NCBI RefSeq assembly: GCF_000312385.1
Contig: NZ_HE997627.1
Coordinates: 808,066 to 872,065, forward strand
Length of the DNA stretch: 64,000 bases
Direction of reading: 5' to 3'
Origin: Tsukamurella sp. 1534
GTDB taxonomy: Bacteria > Actinomycetota > Actinomycetes > Mycobacteriales > Mycobacteriaceae
A program made the position numbers and the translations under genes. Position 1 is the first letter of the stretch; the number at the start of each line of letters is the position of its first letter. A model generated the notes under the pieces. It saw only the letters and a program-made list of their open reading frames with translations, had not been told where the DNA came from and did no database searches. Shown here in pieces: positions 15,773 through 26,476 of this stretch.

Positions 15773-16224
15773 GGTTGGCGTCTCCTCTTTCGTTGTAGTC
15801 ACCGTGCAATTCAGCGATGCGCCAGGATGGACGCACCCGGTTTTGCCGTCTGGTAAGCGTGACCGCCGGGCGGTATCTCAGCCGCTGCCGGTCAGCAGCG
15901 ATCCATTCTGCCATGCCCCGCGAGCTGGGCGAAATCGGCGGTGCGCCGTCCGCGTCGGCACCGCGATCGGTCCGTCGGCCGGCGCGCCGGGGAACCGCGC
16001 GGCGCGTTCGGGTTTCCGGCCCCGGGCACCGTCACCGGTAGACTGAAGGGGAACACGGTGCGTACGTGACACTCGCCACTCCTGGCGCGTTGGATGCGGC
16101 TGGAAGGTTACGGGTCAGTAAACTTCGGACCCGTTGTCGGCCTCGGCGGAGCACCTCAGCCCGGTGTAGCCCCTGCCAGGCCGCGTACAGCTACCTCGCA
16201 GGATGGGACCGCAGACTCACCCCT
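15773..16224. other. Intergenic region between divergent rpsP and acyltransferase genes
   Basis: About 450 bp with no supported gene. It must hold the minus-strand promoter of the rpsP operon and the plus-strand promoter of the acyltransferase. TAGACT near 16037 could be a plus-strand -10, but no convincing -35 is visible. ORFs here are low-complexity and are not reported. Confidence 0.5.
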
Positions 16225-17484
16225 ATGGCCACGCACCTGGATCGCACCACCGAGACCGCCCCGGCCCGGGGCGGCAGCGGGTCGTCGTCCACGGCCGGCG
16301 GGGCCGCCCCCGGCGCCACCGCGTCACCGCGCAGGACCAAGGGCGCCGGATACCTGTACCAGCTCGACTTCGTTCGCACGATCACCTTCCTGCTGGTCGT
16401 CTTCATCCACTCGTTGACCAACACCAACGACGAGGTCAACGGGACGATCACGAACGCGATCGCGATGAACCTGCACTTCACCCGGAACTCGTTCTTCGCG
16501 CTGACCGGTCTCGTCCTGGCGTACGGCGTGGTCGAGCGCGGCGCGCGGCTGCCCGCCACGCAGTTCTGGCGCAAGCGGCTCCGGCTCGTGGTGATCCCGT
16601 TCGTGCTGTGGGCCTTCGCCTACTGGGTGTTCGACATGATCGTCGCCGGTAACGGCGGCGCCATCCCCACCAGCCTCGGCGACTTCTGGGACAACCTGAA
16701 GTGGGGCGGGATGAACGGCTACCAGCTGTACTTCATCTTCGTCACCATCCAGATCTACCTGCTGTTCCCGCTGATCCTGGCGTTCGCCGAGCGCACCCGC
16801 GGCTACCACGTGCCGGTGCTCGCGGTGAGCGCGGTTCTGCAGCTGGGGATCTACACGGCGGCGACGTACTGGAACCCCACGACGGGATGGTGGGGCGACA
16901 ACTTCTGGCACCTCTACGCCACGTTCATCCCGTATCAGTTCTTCATCCTCCTGGGTGTCATCACCGCGTTCCACCGGGAGCGGGTCGAGGAGGTGCTGCT
17001 GCGGCACGCTCCCCTGGTGTTCGCGATCGCGGCGACCACCGTGGTCGCGGGCCAGGTGATCTACCGGGTGCGGCTCGACGAGGAGACCGCGCCGATCGTC
17101 GCCTCGGCCGTCTTCCAGCCCGCGAACTTCGTGCTCTACGTGGCACTGGTCGCCGCCGTGTACACCACGGGGCTCCTCCTGGCCCGTAACCGGCACCGGC
17201 TCCCCCGCCTCACCCGCTTCGCCTCGTTCGGCGCGAAGCGCTCGTTCGGCGTGTTCCTGGTGCACGTCATGGTGCTCTCGCTACTGGTCCTCCCCAAGAC
17301 GTCCGACGGTGCGCCCTGGCTCACCTCGGTGCTGCCGGACCCGATCGACACGACGGTGGCGTTCGTCGTGACCCTCGCGATCACGTTGGCGATCGTGGAA
17401 CTGCTCAGCCGCGCGCCCAAGGCGCAGTGGTGGATCGGCCGTCCGCGCCCGGTGAAGAAGCGGCCCGCGAAGACCGCGTCTTGA
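16225..17484 (+). CDS. Membrane acyltransferase (acyltransferase-3 family)
   Basis: A 419-residue protein. An N-terminal cytoplasmic tail of about 45 residues is Ser/Gly/Ala-rich; about ten TM helices follow. TM1 carries the family signature (LDFVRTITFLLVVFIHSL, with the probable catalytic His and preceding Arg), and FWRKRLRLVVIPFVLW matches the second conserved block. Such enzymes O-acylate extracytoplasmic glycans, lipids or antibiotics; the acceptor here is unknown. The ATG at 16225 (MATHLDRTTE) is preferred over the upstream in-frame start, which adds Arg/Cys-rich sequence. It is transcribed against its neighbours and the MerR promoter starts at its stop codon. Confidence 0.85.
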   Translation: MATHLDRTTETAPARGGSGSSSTAGGAAPGATASPRRTKGAGYLYQLDFVRTITFLLVVFIHSLTNTNDEVNGTITNAIAMNLHFTRNSFFALTGLVLAYGVVERGARLPATQFWRKRLRLVVIPFVLWAFAYWVFDMIVAGNGGAIPTSLGDFWDNLKWGGMNGYQLYFIFVTIQIYLLFPLILAFAERTRGYHVPVLAVSAVLQLGIYTAATYWNPTTGWWGDNFWHLYATFIPYQFFILLGVITAFHRERVEEVLLRHAPLVFAIAATTVVAGQVIYRVRLDEETAPIVASAVFQPANFVLYVALVAAVYTTGLLLARNRHRLPRLTRFASFGAKRSFGVFLVHVMVLSLLVLPKTSDGAPWLTSVLPDPIDTTVAFVVTLAITLAIVELLSRAPKAQWWIGRPRPVKKRPAKTAS

Positions 17485-17511
17485 CTCTCCCGTCGCTGGA
17501 GACTCCAGGGT
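17481..17511 (+). promoter_or_regulatory. MerR-type promoter with 19-bp spacer
   Basis: TTGACT (-35, 17481-17486) and CAGGGT (-10, 17506-17511) are separated by exactly 19 bp, the diagnostic over-long spacer of MerR-regulated promoters. The spacer contains a dyad: CTGGAG-A-CTCCAG at 17496-17508, and a longer imperfect one formed with CTCTCC. A start site 7-8 bp after the -10 would fall at or next to GTG 17519, giving a leaderless mRNA and autoregulation. Confidence 0.65.
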
Positions 17512-17518
17512 GGTTCCC

Positions 17519-18406
17519 GTGACCGAACGAGAGACCCTGTTCAGCATCGGCGACCTCGCCGCCCGCACCGGCCTGTCCGTGAAGACGATCCGGTTCTGGT
17601 CCGACGAGGGGCTCGTTCCGCCCGCCGACCGCAGCGCCGCCGGATACCGGCTGTACGACGCGGAATCGGTGGCCCGGCTCGAGCTGGTCCGCACGCTGCG
17701 CAACCTCGGGCTCGACGTGAAGACGGTGCGATCCGTCCTCGCGCAGCAGTCGAGCCTGGCCGATGTCGCCGACGCACACGCGAAGGCGCTCGACGCCGAG
17801 ATCCGCACCCTGCGGGTCCGGCGGGCCGTTCTCCGCTCGGTCGCACGAAGGAACAGTTCGACCGAGGAGTTGAGAATCATGACCGAGATGGCGAACCTGT
17901 CCGCGGCCGAGCGCCAGCGGATCATCGACGCGTTCGTCGACGAGGCGTTCGCGGGCATCGAACCCGACGCGCCCGGGGCCCACATTGCGAACGGCATGCG
18001 GTCCATGCCCGCCGTGCTGCCCGACGATCCGTCGCCCGCACAGGTGGACGCGTGGATCGAGTTGGCGGAGCTGGTGTCCGAGAAGGACTTCCGTGACCGT
18101 TGCCGGGAGATGGCGGTGACGGGCGCAGCGGCGACCGAGCCGCCCGTGATGCTGGACATGGAGGCCGCCCGCGGCCCCGCGGAGGACGGCACGGATCCCG
18201 CGTCCCCGGAGGCGGCCACGCTGCTGGAGTCGCTCGTACCCGCGGGCACGGACCGCGCGGCCCTGGCCGACCGGATGGCGACGTTCACCGACGCCCGCGT
18301 CGAGCGCTACTGGTCGCTGCTGGGCACGCTGAACGGCTGGCCGCAGCGTCCGGCGACGGTCCCGGTGGCCGAGTGGCTCATCGCCGCGCTCCGCGCACAC
18401 GGATAG
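17519..18406 (+). CDS. MerR-family transcriptional regulator
   Basis: A 295-residue regulator. The N-terminal MerR winged helix (FSIGDLAARTGLSVKTIRFWSDEGLVPPADR, then GYRLYDAESVARLELVRTLRNLGL) is followed by a dimerisation helix and an unusually long C-terminal domain of about 190 residues rich in acidic helices. No metal-binding Cys cluster is seen, so a small-molecule or drug ligand is likely. I place the start at GTG 17519 because the adjacent promoter would make it leaderless; GTG 17510 would overlap the -10. It probably regulates itself and perhaps the acyltransferase upstream. Confidence 0.88.
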   Translation: MTERETLFSIGDLAARTGLSVKTIRFWSDEGLVPPADRSAAGYRLYDAESVARLELVRTLRNLGLDVKTVRSVLAQQSSLADVADAHAKALDAEIRTLRVRRAVLRSVARRNSSTEELRIMTEMANLSAAERQRIIDAFVDEAFAGIEPDAPGAHIANGMRSMPAVLPDDPSPAQVDAWIELAELVSEKDFRDRCREMAVTGAAATEPPVMLDMEAARGPAEDGTDPASPEAATLLESLVPAGTDRAALADRMATFTDARVERYWSLLGTLNGWPQRPATVPVAEWLIAALRAHG

Positions 18407-18430
18407 CCATCTCCGCGTCTGGTCGGGGGG

Positions 18431-18485
18431 TTGTAGACGGATTCTGCGGCGGAACGAGCCGCCCGGCCGCAGTTTCCGTCTACAA
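18431..18485. repeat. Palindromic hairpin repeat, copy A
   Basis: A 55-bp element with perfect outer arms TTGTAGACGGA / TCCGTCTACAA and inner arms CTGCGGC / GCCGCAG. It sits at the 3' end of the DUF559 gene, whose TAG stop lies inside the right arm. A near-identical copy lies at 19399-19448. It may act as a 3'-end hairpin or be a small mobile repeat. Confidence 0.75.
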
Positions 18486-19349
18486 CTCCAGGCGCGGGAT
18501 CGACGGTGGCCGCCCGCTCCAGCCGCGATCAGTCAGCCGCTGGGCGATCCCGGCGAGGAGACGCTCGCGCTTGTGGAGTAACTGGCCGGCTGTCACCAGG
18601 ACGACCGACCAGCCCGCCTCCACGATCGCGTTGAGCCGTTCGGCGTCCCTGTCGTGCTGCCGCGAATCCCGGTGCGGTTTGCCGTCGTATTCGACGGCCA
18701 CTCGGTGCTCTCGGGAGCCGAGATCGACGTGGAACGGGGTGCCCTCGATCGGCGTCTGCGGCTGGAACATCCGGAGTCCTGCCCGATGCACGACTAGGCG
18801 GGTGAACGTCTCCCACGGCGAGTCTGCTCCGACGGCCGCTTCGCGCAGGACTCGACGCGCGCGGGCGCCGCGATGCAACCCGGGATGCCCGTTCAGGTAG
18901 GTCCGCACTTCCTCAAGGGTCGTCACCGACCTGCCGAACGCGTCGAGGTGCAGGCACTGGTCGAGGGCCGCGACGGCGTGATCGCCCCGGACCGTGCGGG
19001 CGAGATCGACCGCGGTCCTGACCCCCGTGGTGGCGCGGCGGCCGAGCACGGGTACGACGTCCTCGTCGGGGAGCCGTCCGGTCCGGATCACTACACCCGT
19101 CCGGCGGCGCTGCGTGGGGAGCCAGATCTCCGGCGGGTGGCCCACCGAGTATGGCACTCCGTGCAGGCCCGCCGCCGACCAGCCGATGAAGACCGCATCC
19201 GGGTACACCTCCGCGAGGGCGTCGTACCTGTCGCGGACGGTGACCTCACCGGCCCCGTCGCGACGCACACCGTGGATCACCTGGGTGAATCGCGTGCGCA
19301 CGTCGTGGGCGGTGAATTCGGTGCGCAGCGACCGCGTCCGCTCCTGCAT
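18480..19349 (-). CDS. DUF559-domain protein with N-terminal AbiEi-like region
   Basis: A 289-residue protein. The N-terminal half resembles the winged-helix/AbiEi-type region common in actinobacteria (FIGWSAAGLHGVPYSVGHPPEIWLP), and the C-terminal half is a DUF559 nuclease fold related to Vsr and PD-(D/E)XK enzymes (FHVDLGSREHRVAVEYDGKPHRDSRQHDRDAERLNAIVEAGW). The D...E-x-D pattern and HDRD..R are retained. ATG 19349 (MQERT) or 19355 (MCMQERT) could both be used. The stop lies in a hairpin repeat, and a second copy lies just upstream, so the gene is framed by repeats. Function unknown; a nuclease or antitoxin-like role is often proposed. Confidence 0.75.
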   Translation of the reverse strand: MQERTRSLRTEFTAHDVRTRFTQVIHGVRRDGAGEVTVRDRYDALAEVYPDAVFIGWSAAGLHGVPYSVGHPPEIWLPTQRRRTGVVIRTGRLPDEDVVPVLGRRATTGVRTAVDLARTVRGDHAVAALDQCLHLDAFGRSVTTLEEVRTYLNGHPGLHRGARARRVLREAAVGADSPWETFTRLVVHRAGLRMFQPQTPIEGTPFHVDLGSREHRVAVEYDGKPHRDSRQHDRDAERLNAIVEAGWSVVLVTAGQLLHKRERLLAGIAQRLTDRGWSGRPPSIPRLEL

Positions 19350-19398
19350 ACACATTGGACGCACCAGGGGGCCGCGAGGATCCCTCACCCTGAACTCA

Positions 19399-19448
19399 TA
19401 GACGGATTGTGCGGCGGAACGAGCCGCCCGGCCGCAGTTTCCGCCTCC
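19399..19448. repeat. Palindromic hairpin repeat, copy B (partly decayed)
   Basis: About 50 bp, the same orientation as copy A and identical except for about four positions. One change breaks the inner arm (C to G) and two spoil the right outer arm (TCCGCCTCC). It starts 8 bp beyond the amidohydrolase stop, so each copy lies just behind a minus-strand gene. Confidence 0.75.
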
Positions 19449-19456
19449 AGGTCGGG

Positions 19457-20536
19457 TCAGCGCGGCAGGTCGGCGAGCTCGCCGCGGACCACGACCGCCG
19501 ACGGGGCCGGCAGCGCACCGTCGGCCAGTGCCCGACGGGGGTCGGTGGCGTACACGACGAGGTCGGCCGGCGCGTCCTGCTCGATCCCGGCGAAGCCGAG
19601 CCACTGCCGAGCCCGCCACGAGGCGGCGGCGATCGCCTCCTCCGGCGGCATGACCGCGGCGAGCGCGGCGATCTCCCGCGGCAGGGCGCCGTGCGGGTTG
19701 AAACCGCCGGCGTCGGTACCCGCGTACATGGCCACGCCGGCCTCCCACGCCTTGCGGTAGGTCTCCTCGCGCCGGTCGTGCAGGGCCTGCATGTGCCGCG
19801 CGTACACCGGGTACTTGTCCACGGCGGGCGCGGCGATCGACGGGAAGTTCTCGACCTGGATCATGGTGGGCACCAGCCCGATCCCGCGTTCCACCATCAC
19901 GTCGATGGTGTCGTCGGTGAGGCCGGAGCCGTGCTCGATCGCGTCGATCCCGGCATCCAGGAGCCCGGGCAGCGCGTCCTCGCCGAACACGTGCGCGGTC
20001 ACCTGGGCGCCCGCGTCGTGGGCCAGGGTGATCGCTTCGGCGAGAACGTCATCGGGCCACAGCGGCGCGAGATCGCCCGCGTCCCTGTCGATCCAGTCCC
20101 CGACGAGCTTGATCCACGGATGCCCCTCGGCGGCGCGGTGCCGCACGGCGTCCACCAGCTGCGACGGGTCCTCCAGCTGCTCCCCCAGGCCGCGGGTGTA
20201 CCGCTTGACCAGGGCGATGTGGCGCCCCATCCGCACGAACCGGGGCAGGCCTTCCTGCCCGTCGAGCGGCGACGTGTCGAGGTCGGACCCGGGCTCGCGG
20301 ATGACGGTGACGCCCACGGCCACGTCCTCCAGCGCCAGCGCGCGGCCGCGCACCAGATCGGGTTCGCCCTCCTCGACGATGCCCACGTGACAGTGCGCGT
20401 CCACGTACCCGGGGACGGCGTAGCCGGTCAGCTCCACGTCGGCGGCGGCCGGCTCGAACGTGACGGCACCGTCGGACACCCAGAACTCGGCGTGCTCCCC
20501 GCCGGGGAACACCACTCCCGAGAAGTGCATGCTCAT
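19457..20536 (-). CDS. Amidohydrolase-family protein
   Basis: A 359-residue metal-dependent hydrolase of the imidazolonepropionase/prolidase-like group. The metal-binding HxH is in VPGYVDAHCHVG (near 48), further His residues are in AQVTAHVFGEDALPGLLDAG and IEHGSGL, and the final Asp is in YAGTDAGGFNPHG. A carboxylated Lys may be the one in HPWIKLVGDW. The substrate is unknown. M. tuberculosis has an amidohydrolase (Rv2915c) in the same place next to ffh, which supports orthology. Start MSMHFSG; the gene lies 14 bp after ffh. Confidence 0.88.
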   Translation of the reverse strand: MSMHFSGVVFPGGEHAEFWVSDGAVTFEPAAADVELTGYAVPGYVDAHCHVGIVEEGEPDLVRGRALALEDVAVGVTVIREPGSDLDTSPLDGQEGLPRFVRMGRHIALVKRYTRGLGEQLEDPSQLVDAVRHRAAEGHPWIKLVGDWIDRDAGDLAPLWPDDVLAEAITLAHDAGAQVTAHVFGEDALPGLLDAGIDAIEHGSGLTDDTIDVMVERGIGLVPTMIQVENFPSIAAPAVDKYPVYARHMQALHDRREETYRKAWEAGVAMYAGTDAGGFNPHGALPREIAALAAVMPPEEAIAAASWRARQWLGFAGIEQDAPADLVVYATDPRRALADGALPAPSAVVVRGELADLPR

Positions 20537-20550
20537 GGGCGCACTGTAGC

Positions 20551-22125
20551 TCAGCGCTTCTTGCGCAGCTGCTCTTCCAGCGCCGCCATGTCGATGCCCT
20601 CGAGCCCCGGGGGAAGCTGGTCGAGGCCCTTCGGCATCTTCGACAGGTCCATCCCGGCCGGCGCGCCCGGCATCCCCGGCATGCCGCCGGGGAACCCGCC
20701 CCGTGCGCCCTTGGGCGGGGTGGGCCCGCGGCCGGAACTCTTCTTGCCCTTCTTGCCCTTCTGCTTGCGCTTGGGGATCCGCTTGGGACCGCCTCCGACG
20801 CCGGACATCTGGGCCATCATCTTGCGGGCCTCGAAGAACCGGTCCACGAGCTGGTTCACGTCGGTCACGGTGACACCGGAGCCCTTGGCGATGCGCAGCC
20901 GCCGCGACGCGTTGATGATCTTCGGATCGGACCGCTCGGCGGGGGTCATGCCGCGGATGATGGCCTGGATCCGGTCGAGCTGGCTGTCGTCGACCGCGGC
21001 GAGGGCGTCCTTCATCTGGCCCGCGCCGGGCAGCATGCCCAGCAGGTTCCCGATGGGGCCCATCTTGCGGATCATCAGCATCTGGTCGAGGAAGTCCTCG
21101 AGCGTGAGCTCGCCCGAGGTGATCTTGGCCGCGGCCTCCTCGGCCTTCTGCTGGTCCATGACCTGCTCGGCCTGCTCGATCAGGGTGAGCACGTCGCCCA
21201 TGCCGAGGATCCGCGAGCTCATCCGGTCGGGGTGGAAGACGTCGAAGTCGTCCAGCTTCTCGCCGGTGGACGCGTACAGGATGGGCTTACCGGTGATCTC
21301 GCGGACGGAGAGCGCCGCACCGCCGCGGGCGTCGCCGTCGAGCTTGGTGAGCACCACGCCGGTGAAGTCGACGCCGTCGGCGAAGGCCTGGGCGGTGGTC
21401 ACCGCGTCCTGGCCGATCATGGCGTCCAGGACGAACAGCACCTCGTCGGGGTTCACCGCATCGCGGATCGCCCGGGCCTGGCCCATGAGTTCCTCGTCGA
21501 TGCCGAGGCGGCCGGCCGTGTCCACGATCACCACGTCGTGCTGGCGCGAGCGGGCCTCGTCGATGCCGCCCTGCGCCACCTCGACGGGGTCCGCGGCGCT
21601 GACGCCGAGTGCGCCCTCGCCGCCGACCGAGGTGCCGGGATGCGGCGCGTACACGGGCACGCCCGCCCGCTCGCCGACGATCTGCAGCTGGCTGACGGCG
21701 CCCGGACGCTGCAGGTCGCAGGCCACGAGCAGCGGCGTGTGGCCCTGCTTCTTGAGGTGGTTCGCCAGCTTGCCGGCCAGCGTGGTCTTACCGGCGCCCT
21801 GCAGGCCGGCCAGCATGATCACCGTGGGCGGCGTCTTCGCGAGGTTCAGGCGCCTGGTCTCGCCGCCGAGGATGGCGACGAGCTCCTCGTTGACGATCTT
21901 GACGATCTGCTGGGCCGGGTTCAGGGCCGCCGAGACCTCGGCGCCCTTCGCGCGCTCCTTGATCCGCGCGACGAAGGTGCGGACCACGGGCAGCGCGACG
22001 TCGGCCTCGAGGAGCGCGAGCCGGATCTCCCGCGCGGTGGCATCGATATCCGCGTCGGTGAGCCGGCCCTTGCCGCGGAGTCCCGTGAGCGCGCCGCCGA
22101 GCCGGTCGGAAAGGGATTCGAACAT
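20551..22125 (-). CDS. ffh: Signal recognition particle GTPase Ffh
   Basis: A 524-residue SRP54 homologue. The N domain, G domain (P-loop LAGLQGAGKTTLAGKL near 107, DTAGRLG, TKLDGDARGG) and Met-rich M domain (MLPGAGQMKDAL, MSGVGGG) are complete. The last 60 residues form a Lys/Gly/Met/Pro tail (GMPGMPGAPAGM). With 4.5S RNA and FtsY it targets nascent membrane proteins to the translocon. The ffs RNA gene is not in this window. Confidence 0.97.
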   Translation of the reverse strand: MFESLSDRLGGALTGLRGKGRLTDADIDATAREIRLALLEADVALPVVRTFVARIKERAKGAEVSAALNPAQQIVKIVNEELVAILGGETRRLNLAKTPPTVIMLAGLQGAGKTTLAGKLANHLKKQGHTPLLVACDLQRPGAVSQLQIVGERAGVPVYAPHPGTSVGGEGALGVSAADPVEVAQGGIDEARSRQHDVVIVDTAGRLGIDEELMGQARAIRDAVNPDEVLFVLDAMIGQDAVTTAQAFADGVDFTGVVLTKLDGDARGGAALSVREITGKPILYASTGEKLDDFDVFHPDRMSSRILGMGDVLTLIEQAEQVMDQQKAEEAAAKITSGELTLEDFLDQMLMIRKMGPIGNLLGMLPGAGQMKDALAAVDDSQLDRIQAIIRGMTPAERSDPKIINASRRLRIAKGSGVTVTDVNQLVDRFFEARKMMAQMSGVGGGPKRIPKRKQKGKKGKKSSGRGPTPPKGARGGFPGGMPGMPGAPAGMDLSKMPKGLDQLPPGLEGIDMAALEEQLRKKR

Positions 22126-22144
22126 TGCTCCAGCCTATCGGAGG

Positions 22145-24589
22145 CTAGGGCCTCACCGCTTCGTCCGGTGGCGTGGGCGGCGCGGCCTCGGGCAGGACGG
22201 CGATCACGGCGGCCTCCGCGCGGGCCCGCAGCGCGGCCTCGTCGCCGGGAACCGCGAGGCAGAACACGTCCAGCACGGTGGCCCCCAGGGTGGCGGCCTT
22301 CGCCCACCGCACGTCCAGCCCGGCGGCCTCCAGAGCCTCCGCGATGCGGGCGAGCAGGCCAGGGGTGTCGCCCGCCCGGACCTCCAGCACGACGGTGCCG
22401 GGCGCACCGTCGAACCAGCGCAGCAGGGGCGGCGCCGCCACCTGCAGCGGCGGAGCCGTCACGGCCCCCTCGACCGGCGCGACGGCCGCCCGCTCGCGCT
22501 CGCGCAGTTCGGCGAGCACGTCGGCGCCGCCGAGCGCGGCGAGGAGGCGCTGCCGCACGACGGCGGGGTCCGGCGGGTCGCCGAACGTGGGCACCACGAC
22601 GAAGGTGTTGACGGCGGACTCCCCCACGGCCGAGACCACGGCGCGCTGCACCCGCAGCCCGGCGAGGGCGAGCACGGCGGCCATGCGGGCGAGCACTCCG
22701 CGCCGGTCCTCGCTGACGACGGTGACGGTGAACGTGTGCGGGCCGAGCTCGGGGGTCGGCGCGATCCGCACGTGGGTGCCGCCCTCGGCGGCGAGTGCGG
22801 CCACCTCGGGCGCGACGGGCTCCGGATGGGGCGTCTCGTCGCCGGCCAGGGCGCGGGCGGTGCGTCGGGCGAGCTCGCCGATGAGGCGCGACTTCCAGTC
22901 ACCCCACACCCCGGGGCCGGTGGCGAGGGAGTCCGCCTCGGCGAGGGCGCGGAGCAGTTCGAGCAGCACGGGGTCGCGGTCGATCTTCTCCGCGACCAGA
23001 TCGATGGTCGCGGGATCGTCGAGGTCCCGCCGGGTGGCGATGGACGGCAGCAGCAGGTGGTGCCGCACCATGCCGGTGAGCAGCTCCGTGTCGGCGGCGC
23101 TCAGGCCCATCCGGGCGGCGATGGCCGCCGCGAGCTCGGCGCCGATCAGGCTGTGGTCGCCGCCCCGCCCCTTGCCCAGGTCGTGCAGCAGGGCGCCGAG
23201 CACCAGCAGGTCGGGCCGGGAGACGCGGGTGGCCAGGTTCGCGGCGTAGGCGGCGGTCTCCATGAGGTGCCGGTCCACGGTCCAGGTGTGCACCGCGTCG
23301 CGCGGCGGCAGGTCCCGGACAGCACCCCACTCCGGCAGCAGGCGCCCCCACAGGCCGGTGCGGTCGAGCGCCTCGATGACGGGCACGGCGCGGCGGCCCG
23401 CGCCGAGCAGGGCGAGGAAGTCGGCGACGGTCTCCGCGGGCCACGGGCTGCGCGGCGCGGGCGCGACGTCGGCGAGCCGGGCCAGCGTCGACGCCGACAT
23501 CGGGAGCCCGGAGGTCGCGGCCGCGGCGGCAACGCGCACCGTCAGGCCCTGGTCCCGGTCGGGGTGCGCGTCGCGGGCGAGCGTCACCTCGCCGGCGTGC
23601 TCGACGACGCCCTCGGCGAGCGGCCGCCGGACGGGCGGACGGCGCAGCCGGGACAGGCCACGACGGGGCACGGCGTTGCTCGCGGTGCGGATGCCCACGT
23701 CGACGGCGTAGGCGACGGTGCGCCCGCTGTCGCTGATCACGCGGGCCAGGTCGAACCGGTCGCCGATCCGGAGGGCGGCGCCGATCTCGTCGGCGTCCTG
23801 GGCGCGCAACTGGTCGCGGGCGCGGCCCGAAGTGCGGTGCAGCTCGGTCCGCACGTCGAGCAGGCGGGAGTAGGCCGCGGCCAGTTCGCCCGCCGATCTC
23901 CCGCCGCCGATGCTCGACGGTGTCGGGATGCCGTCGGCCAGTTGGGCGAGCGAGAGGGCCTGCAGCAGCTGCACGTCGCGCATGCCGCCGCGGCCGTTCT
24001 TGAGGTCGGGTTCGGCGCGGTGCGCGATCTCGCCTGAGCGGCGCCACCGGTCGCGGGCCTGCGCGGCGAGGTCGTCGACGCGGGTGCGGATGTCGGCGCG
24101 CCACTGCTTGCGGACGCCGCTGATGAGCAGGTTGGTGATCTCCTCGTCGCCCACGATGTGCCGGGCGTCGAGCAGACCCAGCGCCGCGGACAGGTCCGAG
24201 GCCGCGACGCGCACGGCCTCCGGCACGGTCCGCACGCTGTGGTCGAGCTTGATGTGCGCGTCCCAGAGCGGGTACCAGATGCTCTCGGCGACCTCGGTGA
24301 CATGCGCCGGGTCGAGCCCGTCGTCGTGCACGAGCAGGAGGTCGAAGTCGCTGTACGGCAGCAGTTCCCGTCGCCCGAGGCCGCCGACGGCGACCAGGGC
24401 GAGCCCGCTGTCCGGGCCGATCCCGGCCGCGGAGCCGTGGGTGGCGAGCCACACCTCCGCGAGGTCGGCGAGAGAGGCGCGCAGGGTGGGCGGGTCGATG
24501 CGGTGAGTGCCGACGGCCCGCTCGAGCAGCCGGGCCCGGGCCGCCACCAGCTCGGTGGCGGCGCCGGGCCCGCCCGCGGTCGGAGACAC
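22145..24589 (-). CDS. glnD: [Protein-PII] uridylyltransferase
   Basis: An 814-residue bifunctional nitrogen sensor. The nucleotidyltransferase motif GGLGRRELLPYSDFDLLLVHD (near 70-90), the HD hydrolase domain (LLHDLGKGRGGDHSLIGAEL, near 468) and two C-terminal ACT domains (VTVVSEDRRGVLARMAAVLA; VLEVRAGDTPGLLARIAEAL) are visible. It modifies the T-loop Tyr of GlnB when glutamine is low and reverses this when glutamine is high. In mycobacteria GlnD adenylylates PII rather than uridylylating it, and the same may hold here. Starts with GTG 24589, 6 bp after glnB, in the amtB-glnB-glnD operon. Confidence 0.96.
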   Translation of the reverse strand: MSPTAGGPGAATELVAARARLLERAVGTHRIDPPTLRASLADLAEVWLATHGSAAGIGPDSGLALVAVGGLGRRELLPYSDFDLLLVHDDGLDPAHVTEVAESIWYPLWDAHIKLDHSVRTVPEAVRVAASDLSAALGLLDARHIVGDEEITNLLISGVRKQWRADIRTRVDDLAAQARDRWRRSGEIAHRAEPDLKNGRGGMRDVQLLQALSLAQLADGIPTPSSIGGGRSAGELAAAYSRLLDVRTELHRTSGRARDQLRAQDADEIGAALRIGDRFDLARVISDSGRTVAYAVDVGIRTASNAVPRRGLSRLRRPPVRRPLAEGVVEHAGEVTLARDAHPDRDQGLTVRVAAAAATSGLPMSASTLARLADVAPAPRSPWPAETVADFLALLGAGRRAVPVIEALDRTGLWGRLLPEWGAVRDLPPRDAVHTWTVDRHLMETAAYAANLATRVSRPDLLVLGALLHDLGKGRGGDHSLIGAELAAAIAARMGLSAADTELLTGMVRHHLLLPSIATRRDLDDPATIDLVAEKIDRDPVLLELLRALAEADSLATGPGVWGDWKSRLIGELARRTARALAGDETPHPEPVAPEVAALAAEGGTHVRIAPTPELGPHTFTVTVVSEDRRGVLARMAAVLALAGLRVQRAVVSAVGESAVNTFVVVPTFGDPPDPAVVRQRLLAALGGADVLAELRERERAAVAPVEGAVTAPPLQVAAPPLLRWFDGAPGTVVLEVRAGDTPGLLARIAEALEAAGLDVRWAKAATLGATVLDVFCLAVPGDEAALRARAEAAVIAVLPEAAPPTPPDEAVRP

Positions 24590-24595
24590 CCGGGG

Positions 24596-26313
<1,718 letters not shown>

Positions 26314-26396
26314 GGGTGAAAACCTCCTCGGGTGCGCCCTTGCGGCGCAGCTGAGAAAAGCTTCGGCGGCTGCGGTTTCCCACCCGTCGCGCCGAT

Positions 26397-26412
26397 GTTG
26401 CCCGTGTGTAAC
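26397..26412 (-). promoter_or_regulatory. Candidate GlnR box 2 upstream of amtB
   Basis: On the minus strand GTTAC-ACACGG-GCAAC matches the actinobacterial GlnR pattern gTnAC-n6-GaAAC with one mismatch. It lies 84-99 bp before the amtB start. GlnR control of amtB-glnB-glnD is established in mycobacteria and Streptomyces; binding here is inferred. Confidence 0.5.
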
Positions 26413-26438
26413 CGGTTCGGGCAGTGCACCCGCGTTCC

Positions 26439-26454
26439 GTTACGCGAATGTTTC
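26439..26454 (-). promoter_or_regulatory. Candidate GlnR box 1 upstream of amtB
   Basis: On the minus strand GAAAC-ATTCGC-GTAAC, two perfect half-sites with the required 6-bp gap (11-bp period), in the b-a order of the tandem consensus. It starts 42 bp, about four helical turns, upstream of box 2. Confidence 0.55.
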
Positions 26455-26476
26455 GAGTCGTCGGACGACCCGGACG

